From Haloferula sp. BvORR071 (GTDB lineage: Bacteria > Verrucomicrobiota > Verrucomicrobiia > Verrucomicrobiales > Akkermansiaceae), in contig NZ_BATP01000019.1 in assembly GCF_000739615.1 (NCBI RefSeq), forward strand, positions 1 through 64,000: a DNA stretch of 64,000 nucleotides, written 5' to 3'. Below are positions 7,838-17,242 of the stretch, piece by piece. A program made the position numbers and the translations under genes. A model generated the notes under the pieces. The model was given only the letters and a program-made list of their open reading frames with translations, searched no databases and was not told the DNA's origin. Numbering within the stretch: the stretch's first letter is position 1; every line of letters begins with the position of its first letter.

Positions 7838-9025
7838 TCAGGGCTTTCCGCCCTCGCCGAGCAAGCTTTCCAGCTCCCGCTCCAGCCGCTCGCCCCGGGC
7901 ATTGGTCGTGATCAGCTTGCCCTCGCGGTCGATCAGGAACATGGCCGGAATCGCATTGATCGCATACTTGGTGGCGATCGGATGCGCCCCCTCCCCCTCA
8001 TGGTAATACTGCGGCCAAGGGAGTTCGTTCTTCTTCACGAAGTCGACCAGCTTCTGCTTCGCGTCCGCCCGGTCGAGCGAGATGCCAATCACCTCGAAGC
8101 CCTTCGCATGCCAAGCATCGTAGGCCTTCTTCACGTTCGGGATCTCGGCCACGCAGGGCCCGCACCAAGTGGCCCAGAAGTCCACCAGCACCACCTTCCC
8201 GCGCAGGGCGGCGAGATCGACCTCGCGGCCATCCACCGCCGTGAACTTGAGTTCCATCGGCTCCTTCGCCGCCTTCGCGACCCGCAACTCGGCTTCCCCG
8301 CGCGCGCGGACGCTTTCATTCGGACTCTCCGCCAGATGCTGCCAGAAGGCGGCCTCGCGGTCCGTGCCCTGCACACCGCTGGCGCGCAGGAGTGAGAGAT
8401 AAGATTGCAGGGCCAGGTCGCCCTTCGGGAACTTCGCCGCGAGCTCGTCGTGCGCGCTCATCACCGCAGGATCGGCCGCCTTGCCGGCCTTGAACGCCAC
8501 GCTCAGCTTGTTGGAAACGTCGAGCGAGAGCTTCTTCTCCGAAACTTCCCACGGCACATCCTTGGCGGCAGCCATCGCGGTTTCGAGATCGGCGAGCTTC
8601 TTGTCCCACTCTGCCTTCGCCGCCTCGTCCACGATCAGCAGATCCATCGCAGCCTTGGGCTCCGCCGTATCGTAGCCTTCCTTGGTGCCAGTGACGAACT
8701 CACCCCGAATCATGAACATGCGCAGCACCGCGGCCCAGCGCATCGGATCCTCCGGGTTCTCGGTGTAGAACTTCAGCGCCGCCTCGCGCAGCTTCTTCTG
8801 CGAGGCCTGCCGCATCATCATCAGCTCGGTGCGGCTCTTGCCGTCGAAGAACCCGGCTGGCTGCGGCCCGAGCTCGCGGTGAGCGGCATCGATTTCCGCC
8901 ATCGCGGCCTTCGCTACCTCGGAAGGTGCCACCGAGTTGATCGGGACAATCGGGCCGGACTGGGCGCGAGCGGCCAGCGGCAGGAGCAGGGAGAGCAGGA
9001 TCGCTTTGTTCACCCCTAAGGGCAT
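7838..9025 (-). CDS. Secreted TlpA/AhpC-TSA-type thiol:disulfide oxidoreductase with long N-terminal domain
   Basis: A 395-residue protein whose C-terminal 150 residues form a thioredoxin fold with the redox motif WCGPC at about 287-291 (in LVDFWATWCGPCVAEIPNV) and the cis-Pro segment AIPAMFLID. This is the TlpA/ResA type, which reduces periplasmic disulfides, for example in cytochrome c maturation. The N-terminal 250 residues are helical, begin with a signal peptide (AILLSLLLPLAARAQ) and have no motif I can name. The start chosen is the ATG at 9025; the longer frame begins at a TTG eight codons upstream. It is transcribed in the same direction as, and 67 bp upstream of, the phospholipase D gene. 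Confidence 0.87.
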   Translation of the reverse strand: MPLGVNKAILLSLLLPLAARAQSGPIVPINSVAPSEVAKAAMAEIDAAHRELGPQPAGFFDGKSRTELMMMRQASQKKLREAALKFYTENPEDPMRWAAVLRMFMIRGEFVTGTKEGYDTAEPKAAMDLLIVDEAAKAEWDKKLADLETAMAAAKDVPWEVSEKKLSLDVSNKLSVAFKAGKAADPAVMSAHDELAAKFPKGDLALQSYLSLLRASGVQGTDREAAFWQHLAESPNESVRARGEAELRVAKAAKEPMELKFTAVDGREVDLAALRGKVVLVDFWATWCGPCVAEIPNVKKAYDAWHAKGFEVIGISLDRADAKQKLVDFVKKNELPWPQYYHEGEGAHPIATKYAINAIPAMFLIDREGKLITTNARGERLERELESLLGEGGKP

Positions 9026-9095
9026 TGGCAATTCAGCCCGCCGAGGCAACGGGATTCAGCGTGAAAATCTGCCCTGTTTTCCACCCCAGATGGCC

Positions 9096-9680
9096 TCACC
9101 ACCCGTGGGTATGGGACGCCCCCTTCATTTGATGGATGAGCTGGAGAATGAAGACGAGCACCACGAGGACGCCGGCCACCAGCGTCACTCCCAGCATGGG
9201 ACCGACATTCCGCGAGCCGGCCAGCAAAGGGATCAGGTAGCAGGATCCCAATATTACCACATAAGCGACCCGGCGATTGGAGGCCCGCATCACCAAGTCC
9301 GGGCGCTGCCACTTATCGGCAATCGCCATGATGCCACCCAAGAGCATCCAGATCATCACCAGATCCACAATCCTGGACAGCACCCCAAGATCCGCATCGA
9401 TCCCGATGCCGATCCGGCTCTTCGACAGCGCGAGCGCCTCAATCGCGGCCAAGCCCCCGCTCAAAACCCCGGCGATGTGAAATCGCCCCGAAGTACTACT
9501 CAGCCGGGCACAGCCCAACATCACCAGCACATAGCCCAGCCAGTCCGGCAGGTAGTCGAAACCATTCGCCGACTGGATATCGACGAGCGAGAAAACCAAG
9601 CCCCAGAAAATGAAGCCAAAAGCCAGCGCCATGCCGCCATCTTGGGATGGCTGCAACACTCCGCACAATTGGGATTCCAC
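9096..9680 (-). CDS. Multi-pass membrane protein of unknown function
   Basis: A 194-residue hydrophobic protein with about five transmembrane helices (ALAFGFIFWGLVFSLVDI, WLGYVLVMLGCARL, IVDLVMIWMLLGGIMAIA, VAYVVILGSCYLIPLLAG, LGVTLVAGVLVVLVFILQLI). It ends with a short His-containing tail (MKGASHTHGW). No family was recognised. The start is GTG at 9680; an ATG at 9632 (MALAFGF) gives a shorter version beginning directly at the first helix. It lies upstream of the thioredoxin gene in the same orientation, 70 bp away. Confidence 0.65.
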   Translation of the reverse strand: MESQLCGVLQPSQDGGMALAFGFIFWGLVFSLVDIQSANGFDYLPDWLGYVLVMLGCARLSSTSGRFHIAGVLSGGLAAIEALALSKSRIGIGIDADLGVLSRIVDLVMIWMLLGGIMAIADKWQRPDLVMRASNRRVAYVVILGSCYLIPLLAGSRNVGPMLGVTLVAGVLVVLVFILQLIHQMKGASHTHGW

Positions 9681-9745
9681 GGCTCCTTTGGAGCGCTGGC
9701 ATGTCTCCCGCTTCCCTCCCCCGTGATCACGTACCCTGTGACTTA

Positions 9746-9773
9746 TTGACTGTAAGCGGGAATTGAGTATAAA
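9746..9773 (+). promoter_or_regulatory. Sigma-70-type promoter of the PEP-CTERM gene
   Basis: TTGACT (-35, 9746-9751) and TATAAA (-10, 9768-9773) are separated by 16 bp, five of six matches each to the consensus. A start site near 9780 would leave a leader of about 60 nt before the ATG at 9841. It is the best promoter match I found in the window. Confidence 0.6.
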
Positions 9774-9840
9774 TCACGACTGTTGCCTGGGGTTTCCCCA
9801 AACCTCCGGGACTCCCCGCCCACCCCGCACCCCTCCCCGG

Positions 9841-10542
9841 ATGTACGCCTTTGCTCTGTCGGTTTGCGCCGCCATCTTGCTAACCCTGCCCGGCTTCTGC
9901 CAGTCGGTCTCTTGGGAAGCAACTGGCTCCCAAGGCGACAACCAGATCGGCAACGAACTGGTCTTTGCCAACGGCGACCATGGCTTCACTGCCACCTCTT
10001 GGGGCTACACCGGCAAGAAGAACAACCAGTCCTTCTCGGAGGGCATGGGCGTGGTTTACTCCACCGGGATCGGCGTAACCAACGGCAACGAGCGGGCCTA
10101 CCAAGTCCCCGAACACCAGATCGACAATGCCAGGGGCAACGACTGGATCCTCTTCGTCTTCGACGGCCCGGTGAGCGATGTGAACATCGTGGTGAATCCT
10201 TACGGCACCTGGGATCGCGACGTGACCTACTACACCGCGAATGTCTCCGGGGATGTGAACCTCGCCGGCCTCACCTATTCAGATCTGGACGAACTTGGCT
10301 TCAGCGAGCGCGTGGACGATCTCTCCACCCGCAGCAACCAGGAGCGGACCCTCAACGTGACTGGCGACGGCAGCTTCAACGCCATCCTGATCGGCGCCGT
10401 ACAGGGCAAGCCCGGCGGCAAACGCGACGTAGACCGCTTCAAGATCGGTGCCGTCGACGCCACCTACTCTGTGGTGCCTGAGCCCTCCGCCGCACTGCTT
10501 GGCCTTCTCGGCGGGCTCGTGCTGCTGCGTCGCCGGCGCTAA
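9841..10542 (+). CDS. PEP-CTERM sorting-domain protein, secreted
   Basis: A 233-residue exported protein with an N-terminal signal peptide (MYAFALSVCAAILLTLPGFC) and a C-terminal sorting tail: VPEPSAALLGLLGGLVLLRRRR, i.e. Pro-Glu-Pro, a hydrophobic segment and a basic end, which is recognised by exosortase systems and tied to exopolysaccharide export. The mature part is beta-rich and Asn/Gly/Tyr-rich with no catalytic motif. I chose the ATG at 9841; the frame extends upstream to a TTG but without a leader. No exosortase gene is present in the window, so the sorting enzyme must be encoded elsewhere. The gene has its own promoter 68-95 bp upstream. Confidence 0.88.
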   Translation: MYAFALSVCAAILLTLPGFCQSVSWEATGSQGDNQIGNELVFANGDHGFTATSWGYTGKKNNQSFSEGMGVVYSTGIGVTNGNERAYQVPEHQIDNARGNDWILFVFDGPVSDVNIVVNPYGTWDRDVTYYTANVSGDVNLAGLTYSDLDELGFSERVDDLSTRSNQERTLNVTGDGSFNAILIGAVQGKPGGKRDVDRFKIGAVDATYSVVPEPSAALLGLLGGLVLLRRRR

Positions 10543-10596
10543 AAGCGGCGCGCCTTCGCCCTTGGCAGCCCGCCAAGTGATGGCAATGGTTCCGCA

Positions 10597-11271
10597 GTGA
10601 CCGCCGACCGCTTCCTGGCCCCCGCTCCCGTTTCCCTGAAGATCTGTGGGGTGACGCTCGCGGATGACGCGGAGCGCTTGGTGGAACTGGGCGTGGAAGC
10701 ACTGGGAGCAAACTTCTGGCCCCAATCGAAACGCTACCTCGATCCGGCAGCCGCCGACTTCCTGCGCGGCCTGGCCGGGCGCATCTTGCGCGTCGGCGTC
10801 TTCGTGAACGCCGGCCCGGACCTGCCGCGGCGCCTCGTGGAGCAAGGCCTGATCGATGTGGTCCAGCTCCACGGCGACGAGACACCGGAGGATGCCCGCA
10901 TCTTCCGTGAGGCGGGTATTCCCTTCATCAAGGCCATCGGCGTGCAGGGCTTGGAGGACCTCGCGCGGGTCCGCGACTACGGTGCCGCGGCCATCCTGTT
11001 AGATGCCCATGCCCCTGGCCTCTACGGCGGCACCGGCAAGACCATCGACTGGGCCCTGGCTCGCGCCTTCGCCGGGGAGAATCCCGACCTGCCGCTGGTG
11101 CTGGCCGGCGGCATCACCCCGGAGAATGTGGCGGATGCAGTGACAGCGGTGCTACCGGCAGCACTGGACGTGGCATCCGGTGCAGAGCTGCGACCGGGGG
11201 TGAAGGACTTTGCGAAAGTGGAGCAACTGCTGGCGAAAGCATCACCTCTCGCTCCGACCCAACGGCCGTAG
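10597..11271 (+). CDS. trpF: Phosphoribosylanthranilate isomerase
   Basis: TrpF isomerises N-(5'-phosphoribosyl)anthranilate to the carboxyphenylamino deoxyribulose phosphate in tryptophan synthesis. The 224-residue sequence carries the family signatures of the (beta/alpha)8 barrel: KICG with the catalytic Cys17, QLHGDE, GGTGKTIDW, LAGGITPENV and the phosphate-binding DVASGAELRPGVKD near the C terminus. The start is GTG at 10597. No other trp gene is adjacent, so the pathway genes are scattered. The TAG stop at 11269-11271 is the first three bases of a 9-nt-period repeat, and the next gene starts 16 bp later. Confidence 0.95.
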   Translation: MTADRFLAPAPVSLKICGVTLADDAERLVELGVEALGANFWPQSKRYLDPAAADFLRGLAGRILRVGVFVNAGPDLPRRLVEQGLIDVVQLHGDETPEDARIFREAGIPFIKAIGVQGLEDLARVRDYGAAAILLDAHAPGLYGGTGKTIDWALARAFAGENPDLPLVLAGGITPENVADAVTAVLPAALDVASGAELRPGVKDFAKVEQLLAKASPLAPTQRP

Positions 11272-11288
11272 GACCCATAGGACCTATA
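11269..11288 (+). repeat. 9-nt-period repeat (TAGGACC[C/T]A type), copy 1
   Basis: TAGGACCCATAGGACCTATA is two units of a 9-bp repeat differing at one position. It begins with the trpF stop codon and ends at the A of the next gene's ATG. A related segment occurs at 11877-11900. Such short periodic repeats are often dispersed through bacterial genomes; the copy number here is unknown. Confidence 0.55.
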
Positions 11289-11713
11289 TGAGGGAGCAGG
11301 ACCAGCACGAAGCCATTCTCGCGTTCTGGGTCGCGATGATGGCGGCGTTGTTCGCGCTGGTGTTTCCCAGCGATGGTCACACCGTCCTCGTAAGGGAGTG
11401 GATTGCGGACGTCCGCTTGAACCTCGCCCGGCCCTTGTCGGGCGGCACCCCCTTCGATCTTTGCTTCAATTTCCTCTACCTCGGCCCGGTCCTGCTCTGG
11501 CTGCTGTCTCCCTTCCTATCGCGGGTCTATGGCCAATCAAAGGCGGTGCGGGTGCTGGCGAAGGTGATCTCCGCGATCGCGACTGCCGCCACCAGCATCG
11601 CGTTCTTCTTTGCCGACCACCGCAAGCCGAGCTTCTGCGCGATCCTGCTGGCGGCCATCGCTCATACGATAGGCATCTTCCTGATCAAGAAGGAGCATCC
11701 GGATCAAGCCTAG
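11288..11713 (+). CDS. Small membrane protein of unknown function
   Basis: A 141-residue protein with three to four predicted transmembrane helices (AILAFWVAMMAALFALVF, NFLYLGPVLLWLLSPFLS, VISAIATAATSIAFFFA, CAILLAAIAHTIGIFLI). It starts at ATG 11288, inside the short repeat; the upstream part of the open frame lies inside trpF in another phase and is not coding. The charged loops are short. No family recognised. It follows trpF by 16 bp in the same direction, so co-transcription is likely, but no functional link is evident. Confidence 0.6.
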   Translation: MREQDQHEAILAFWVAMMAALFALVFPSDGHTVLVREWIADVRLNLARPLSGGTPFDLCFNFLYLGPVLLWLLSPFLSRVYGQSKAVRVLAKVISAIATAATSIAFFFADHRKPSFCAILLAAIAHTIGIFLIKKEHPDQA

Positions 11714-11876
11714 TCTGACCACCTCCCCGGCCCCTAAATCGTCCAGCGCAGACTGGTGCGACAGGCGATGAAAACGCGAGCGCGGAGCTGATCACGCTGA
11801 CTGATCCCGCGCTGGGACAGCAGATGTTCTGGAGAACTTGTGGTCGAGCAACTGCCCTGGGCCCAACAGCCATCAG

Positions 11877-11900
11877 CCCTATACGACCCATAGCACCCAT
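11877..11900 (+). repeat. 9-nt-period repeat, copy 2
   Basis: CCCTATACGACCCATAGCACCCAT has the same 9-bp period and the same GACCCATAG core as the segment at 11269-11288, with a few substitutions. It lies in the otherwise featureless gap 11714-11950 upstream of ilvA, in which nothing else was recognised. Confidence 0.45.
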
Positions 11901-11950
11901 TTCCGAAGCCAGCCTTGCACCCCGCCCCCTGATATCCCACACCACCCGGC

Positions 11951-13501
11951 GTGGAACGCGAAGAACTGCCGTTGGACCGCCGCTTGCGCCAGGAGACTTT
12001 GTTCGCACGCGAGCGGGTCTATCGTTTCGGGCAGGCAACCCCGCTGGAGCACCTCGTCCTGCCGGGCCGTGGCCCGGGACCGGAAATCTGGGTGAAGCGC
12101 GAGGACCTCTGCGCGATCAAGGCCTACAAGTGGCGCGGCGCGTGCAACCGCATGGCCGTGCTCAGCCCGGAAGAACGGGCAGCGGGCGTGGTCACCGCCT
12201 CCGCCGGCAATCATGCCCAAGGCGTGGCCCTAGCGGCCCGCTCGCTGGGCATTGAAGCCCGCATCTACATGCCACGATCCACGCCCCGGGTGAAGCAGGC
12301 CGCGGTGCGGCATCATGGCGGCTCTCACGTCGAGATCCTGCTCTCCGGCGATAGCTACGATGAGGCCGTAACCGCGGCGCGCGAGGACGCGCAAGCCAGC
12401 GGCGCCACCTACATCCATGCCTATGATGACCTGCAGGTCATGGCCGGCCAAGGCACCTTGGCGGATGAGGTGGTACTCTCCGGCCACGGCCCCTTCGATG
12501 CCGCCTACCTTCAGATCGGCGGCGGCGGCATGGCGGCCGGCGTTTCCGCCTGGCTGCGGACCTACTGGCCCCAGATCGAGCTGGTCGGCGTGGAAGGCAG
12601 CGGCCAAGCCTCGATGAAGGCAGCCATCGAAGCCGGTGAACCGGTGGCACTCGATCAAGTGGACATCTTCTGCGATGGCACCGCGGTGCGGAAGGCGGGC
12701 GAACTGCCCTTCGCAATCTGCCGCGAGACCCTCGACCGCATGGTCACGGTGAGCAATGCCGAGGTCAGCCAAGCGATCCGGCAACTGTGGGAAGGCCTGC
12801 GCTGCGTCTCCGAACCTTCCGGCGCACTCGGCCTCGCCGCGGTGATGCAGGAACGCGAGAAGCTCGCGGGCAAGCGCGTGCTGATCGTGATCTCCGGCGC
12901 GAATATCGATTTCCTCCAGCTCGGCCTGATCGCCCAATCCGAGGGCTCGGCCCCGAATGCCACCCGCAGTCTGCGGGTGCGGATCCCCGAGCGGCCCGGC
13001 ACCATGTTAGAACTGCTGGATACCTGCTTCGCCGGGCTCAACATCACCGACTTCCAGTACGGCAAGACCCACGCCAGCGACGCTTGGCCAGCCTTCACCA
13101 TCGGCGCCGAGGACCCGGCCCTGATCGAGGCCCTGCCGGAGAAACTGGCGGCGGGTGGCTTCGAGTGGGAAGACCTCAGTGGTGCCGTCGACCTCGCCTT
13201 CCGGGCGATCTCTCTGCACAGCGAGTTGCTCGGTTTCCCCGCCTTCCTGCGTTTGGACTTCTACGAGCGGCCCGGCGCTCTCCACGACTTCCTGGACAAG
13301 CGGGTCCGTGGCCGCGCCAGCCTGTGCTACTTCAACTACCGCCAATCCGGGGAACGGATCGGCCGCGCCTTGATCGGCTTGGACTTCGCCACCGAGGCAG
13401 AACGCGACGCCTTCACCGCCGCGGTTCCGGAGCACGGCGAAGGCTATCGCTCGTGCAAGGTGCTCGATTCGCGCACCCGCGCGCGCCTGCTTGGCCAGTA
13501 G
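11951..13501 (+). CDS. ilvA: Threonine ammonia-lyase, biosynthetic type with two ACT-like domains
   Basis: IlvA deaminates threonine to 2-oxobutanoate, the first step of isoleucine synthesis. The 516-residue length equals the allosteric biosynthetic enzyme rather than the short catabolic one. The PLP lysine is Lys60 in AYKWRGA; other PLP signatures are TASAGNHAQG near 85 and the glycine loop IGGGGMAAG near 190. Residues 330-505 form two regulatory ACT-like repeats (LRVRIPERPGTMLELLD and FLRLDFYERPGALHDFLD), which bind isoleucine in relatives. The start is GTG at 11951, without a Shine-Dalgarno sequence. The upstream 237 bp hold no gene. Confidence 0.95.
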   Translation: MEREELPLDRRLRQETLFARERVYRFGQATPLEHLVLPGRGPGPEIWVKREDLCAIKAYKWRGACNRMAVLSPEERAAGVVTASAGNHAQGVALAARSLGIEARIYMPRSTPRVKQAAVRHHGGSHVEILLSGDSYDEAVTAAREDAQASGATYIHAYDDLQVMAGQGTLADEVVLSGHGPFDAAYLQIGGGGMAAGVSAWLRTYWPQIELVGVEGSGQASMKAAIEAGEPVALDQVDIFCDGTAVRKAGELPFAICRETLDRMVTVSNAEVSQAIRQLWEGLRCVSEPSGALGLAAVMQEREKLAGKRVLIVISGANIDFLQLGLIAQSEGSAPNATRSLRVRIPERPGTMLELLDTCFAGLNITDFQYGKTHASDAWPAFTIGAEDPALIEALPEKLAAGGFEWEDLSGAVDLAFRAISLHSELLGFPAFLRLDFYERPGALHDFLDKRVRGRASLCYFNYRQSGERIGRALIGLDFATEAERDAFTAAVPEHGEGYRSCKVLDSRTRARLLGQ

Positions 13502-13741
13502 AAAACCTGTCGCCTGTTTGGGTGACGGATTTTGGGAAATAGCCAAATTCCCACAGCAATCCCACATTCGGACTATAGAAACCCACAGTTTTTTTGTCGA
13601 AAGGGCCCCGGAAAGTGAGTTTCGGCTGGATGCCGGAGAATACTTCGTGAATACGTGGAGGATCGTAGAACTGGACGTGAAAGCAGCCGGGATTTGACCT
13701 ACCCCTCACTGCTGCGGACCAGAGCTACGACGGAAACAACG

Positions 13742-16700
13742 ATGAATGGCGCGAAAAGCCGCAAACGTCAGCTCAAGCCTAAAAGCCCCGGATTCGCACT
13801 CGTTATCTCACTGTCACTGATGGTTCTGTTGACCATCTTGGCCGTGGGGCTCCTTTCGCTCTCCACGATTTCGTTGAGAGCCTCCTCGCGTGAAGATGCG
13901 ATGGCGACGGCGCGTGCCAATGCCCGGATGGCCCTGATGCTGGCGATCGGCGAGCTGCAGAAGCAGGCAGGACCCGACCAGAGGGCGACGGGCACTGCCG
14001 ACTTGGCCGGTACGGCCACGGGCGATCCTCTGGCTGTGGGAACGGCGCCACTCAACAACACCTCGGTCAACAGCGTCACGAAAGGCCTGTCGATGGTGCA
14101 GCCGGGCACCCGCTACTGGACCGGCGTCTGGAACCAGACCGCCGCGACCACGCAGATCTATACCCGCACTCCCTCCCCCGCTCTCAAGGCTTGGCTAATC
14201 AGCGGCAACGAGGGCTTGCCTGCGGCCAACCGTCTCACCCCGGCAACCACGATCGCCTCGGTCGACGGCAGCGGCAATGTGAGCGACACGACCAAGGCAG
14301 TCGTGCTGGTCGGCAAGAACACCGTCGGCTCCACGGACACCGACCGCTACGTCGGCGCCCCCTTGGTCGAGATTGGTGGCACCAAAAAGGACACCAAACC
14401 GGTCGGCCGGCATGGCTGGTGGATCGGCGACGAAGGGGTCAAAGCCAAGTTCAACCAAGTGCCGGAGGACAATCCGAGCCAGAAGATGACCTATGAGACG
14501 ATGGGTGACCGCCGTGCAGGCTGGGAAACCGTCGATGGCTTCGGCGACTATCCTTCTCCGGGTGCCGGCAATGCAAAGTCGATCGCCAATGTGGTCACCT
14601 TGCCGGAAGGCGGGCTTCTCAATCCGAGCTTCGGGAAGAGCGGCAGCTCGGAATCTCCGCTGCAACGGAATTTTCATGCGGCCACGGCCGACAGCCGCGG
14701 CTTGCTGGTGGACAGCTTCAACGGCGGCCTGCGGGCGGACCTGACGGCCTATTTGCGGTCCGGTTTCCCGGATCCGACGCTCAACGTCATTCCCACCAGC
14801 ATCACCAACTTCCGCAACATGAAGGGACCGAAGTGGTCCCGGATCAAGGATTTCAGCGACCTCGCCACGACGACGACGGACGGCGGGAAGCTGCTCGTCA
14901 AAGCTGCGCCTAACGACGCTGGCATTGCGATCGCTCCGACCATTACCGAGATCCGCTTCGTCTTCGGGGCTCGGATGGTCCCCGCTGGCGGCGACACCTA
15001 CAAGATCAACCCTTGCGTCAAGATCGCGATCGGACTCGGCAATCCGTATCCCTATCCGCTGAAGTGGAACTCCGCCCTCGAGCTGGAGGTCACCAACTCC
15101 CAACCCTCAGGGACCCAGGGTGTCGATGGCGGCTACAAGCCCGCCTGCATTTACAATGCTGTCGGCCAACCGGCTTTTGTTCCGGCCACCCCCAGCAGCC
15201 CCGCCGTGCTGAACAACGCGGTCTTCCGGATCCCCGCGGATGAAATCCCTGCCGGTGAGGCCCGGGCCTTCACCATCGGGGGACCGGTGGTTCGCCAATC
15301 GAACAGCACCAGCCGCGTGACGGTGGATCTCAAGCCCTTCGCCTCCAGCCAGCCCGCGAACTTCGACAACTGCGTGGAACTCACGCACGACTCGGTCAAC
15401 AACCTCGCGAATACCCTGGCGATGGACATGCGCGAGTCCTGGACCACCACCCAGATCACCATCGATCTACGCACCGGCTCGGGTACCAACACCCTGCTGC
15501 GCCGGCTCGAGCGCTTCGAACTCGACAATGGCTACTACGCGTCCACCACGCGCAACATGACCAAGGAGAAGGCGAAGACGATGAGCCGCCCCTTCCCCAT
15601 GCACTTCTACGGCTTCCAATTCAGCCAGCCGGGGAACGATTACAAGGCGCTGCTGCCCAATCCTTCGGGGGTTGATCCGCTCGGACTGCGCGGCTCCACG
15701 CTGCGCTCCTTCACCGACTTCAACTTCCAGGGCAAGCGCTTCCACAAGCCGATCGCGTCCTACAATCCGCCGCCTTACTTCATGGAAAGCGCGGACAGCC
15801 TGGCCAACCTGCCCTTCAACGATCCCGGTGGTCAGACTGGCGACGCCTTCACCCGGAATTTCGCCATCAGCCAGCTTGGTTGGGGCCGCTCGCCGAACGA
15901 TACCAAGAAGGTCATTCTCTTCAGCCCGCAAAAGAAGTTCGTCTCCCTCGCCCAGCTCCAGCATGCGGACATGACGGGTGACGACCAGTTCGGCTCGGTC
16001 GGCCACCAGCCCGGGAATGCCGTCGGCAACTCCTATGCCACGCCCTTCGTGAAGCGCTCGCTGAGCGTTCAGTCGCGCACCAACTTCACCCTGACAGGGG
16101 TAAACAGCTCCGGCGGCTTCCAGTCCCTGGCGGCGAATTACTACGACCTCGCTTACCTGCTCAACACAGCCCTCTGGGACAGCTACTACTTCTCGGCCAT
16201 GCCCCAGTCGGGCTTGTCCGTCCCTGAGAATCCGGCCCTGATCAGCATCCATCCGGGACTCGAATCGCCGGACATGCGCGATGCCAAGCTCGCCGCCGCG
16301 CATCTCATGATCGATGGCTCCTTCAACGTGAATTGCACCCGCAAGGAAGCGTGGAAGGCATTGCTCTCCGGCAGCAAGCACCTCAAGCACCCGGCCGACG
16401 GAACATCCACCTCGGGTGACGCCCTCTACCCCCGCAGCCTTGAGCAGACCAGTTCAGCTGCCTCACCGCCCACCGGAGAGATGGAGGATTCCTTCGCCGG
16501 CTTCCGCCGTCTGAACGACGCGCAGCTCGACGCCTTGGCCACCGAGATCACCCGCCAGGTCCGCATGCGCGGCCCCTTCGTTTCGCTCTCGCAGTTCGTC
16601 AACCGGGCAATCGCCGACATCACCCGCAACAAGGTGCTGAGCCGGGCCGGTGCCCTCCAGGTCGCACTCGATGAAAGCGGTGCCAACATCAGCGTCACCG

Positions 16701-17242
16701 GTGCCAAGAACGTCTTCAAGAACATCAGCGTCACCGAAGACCGCGTCAACCTGCAGGCGAATGGCAGCGCTCCCCGCGGCGACCTCGATGGCTCGCGCGC
16801 GTTCAGCATGAATGAGACCAATCCGAGCGAGCCGGTGTGGGCCACCACCTCCAAGGATTTGAACCCCGGCGCTCTTGCCGGCATTCTGGCGGACCGCCCG
16901 ATGCTGACCAATCCGAGCTTCCGCAGCGAACAGGGTTTCCGCTCCACCGGTATCCCGGGCTGGGTTACCCAAGCGGACCTCCTGCAGGTGATTGGCCCGG
17001 CGCTCGCCGCCCGTTCGGACACCTTCCGCGTCCGTGCCTATGGCGAGGCGACCGACCCCGTAACTGGCGCTCCGATTGCCCGTGCTTGGTGCGAGGCGAT
17101 CGTGCAGCGGATGCCAGAGTATATTGACGGCAGCGATGCGGTGGGGGATCTTCCCGCCCAACTGGATTCGAAGGTGAATCAAAACTTCGGCCGTCGTTTC
17201 TCGATCATCTCCTTCAAATGGCTCTCGTCCAATGAGATTTAA
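13742..17242 (+). CDS. Verru_Chthon cassette protein A-like, prepilin-type N-terminal segment
   Basis: A 1166-residue protein whose N terminus has the prepilin-like pattern: a basic stretch (SRKRQLKPKSPGFALVISL), one hydrophobic helix (LMVLLTILAVGLLSLSTISL) and the ARANARMALMLAIGELQKQAG helix that characterises the Verru_Chthon cassette A family. The rest is a large, weakly conserved beta-rich region ending RRFSIISFKWLSSNEI, also characteristic. The family is described from multi-gene cassettes with prepilin-type proteins B, C and D, but none of those is next to it here. I chose ATG 13742, just upstream of the basic segment, over the longer frame starting at 13655. A secreted or surface fibre role is inferred from the N terminus. 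Family assignment is from memory. Confidence 0.75.
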   Translation: MNGAKSRKRQLKPKSPGFALVISLSLMVLLTILAVGLLSLSTISLRASSREDAMATARANARMALMLAIGELQKQAGPDQRATGTADLAGTATGDPLAVGTAPLNNTSVNSVTKGLSMVQPGTRYWTGVWNQTAATTQIYTRTPSPALKAWLISGNEGLPAANRLTPATTIASVDGSGNVSDTTKAVVLVGKNTVGSTDTDRYVGAPLVEIGGTKKDTKPVGRHGWWIGDEGVKAKFNQVPEDNPSQKMTYETMGDRRAGWETVDGFGDYPSPGAGNAKSIANVVTLPEGGLLNPSFGKSGSSESPLQRNFHAATADSRGLLVDSFNGGLRADLTAYLRSGFPDPTLNVIPTSITNFRNMKGPKWSRIKDFSDLATTTTDGGKLLVKAAPNDAGIAIAPTITEIRFVFGARMVPAGGDTYKINPCVKIAIGLGNPYPYPLKWNSALELEVTNSQPSGTQGVDGGYKPACIYNAVGQPAFVPATPSSPAVLNNAVFRIPADEIPAGEARAFTIGGPVVRQSNSTSRVTVDLKPFASSQPANFDNCVELTHDSVNNLANTLAMDMRESWTTTQITIDLRTGSGTNTLLRRLERFELDNGYYASTTRNMTKEKAKTMSRPFPMHFYGFQFSQPGNDYKALLPNPSGVDPLGLRGSTLRSFTDFNFQGKRFHKPIASYNPPPYFMESADSLANLPFNDPGGQTGDAFTRNFAISQLGWGRSPNDTKKVILFSPQKKFVSLAQLQHADMTGDDQFGSVGHQPGNAVGNSYATPFVKRSLSVQSRTNFTLTGVNSSGGFQSLAANYYDLAYLLNTALWDSYYFSAMPQSGLSVPENPALISIHPGLESPDMRDAKLAAAHLMIDGSFNVNCTRKEAWKALLSGSKHLKHPADGTSTSGDALYPRSLEQTSSAASPPTGEMEDSFAGFRRLNDAQLDALATEITRQVRMRGPFVSLSQFVNRAIADITRNKVLSRAGALQVALDESGANISVTGAKNVFKNISVTEDRVNLQANGSAPRGDLDGSRAFSMNETNPSEPVWATTSKDLNPGALAGILADRPMLTNPSFRSEQGFRSTGIPGWVTQADLLQVIGPALAARSDTFRVRAYGEATDPVTGAPIARAWCEAIVQRMPEYIDGSDAVGDLPAQLDSKVNQNFGRRFSIISFKWLSSNEI

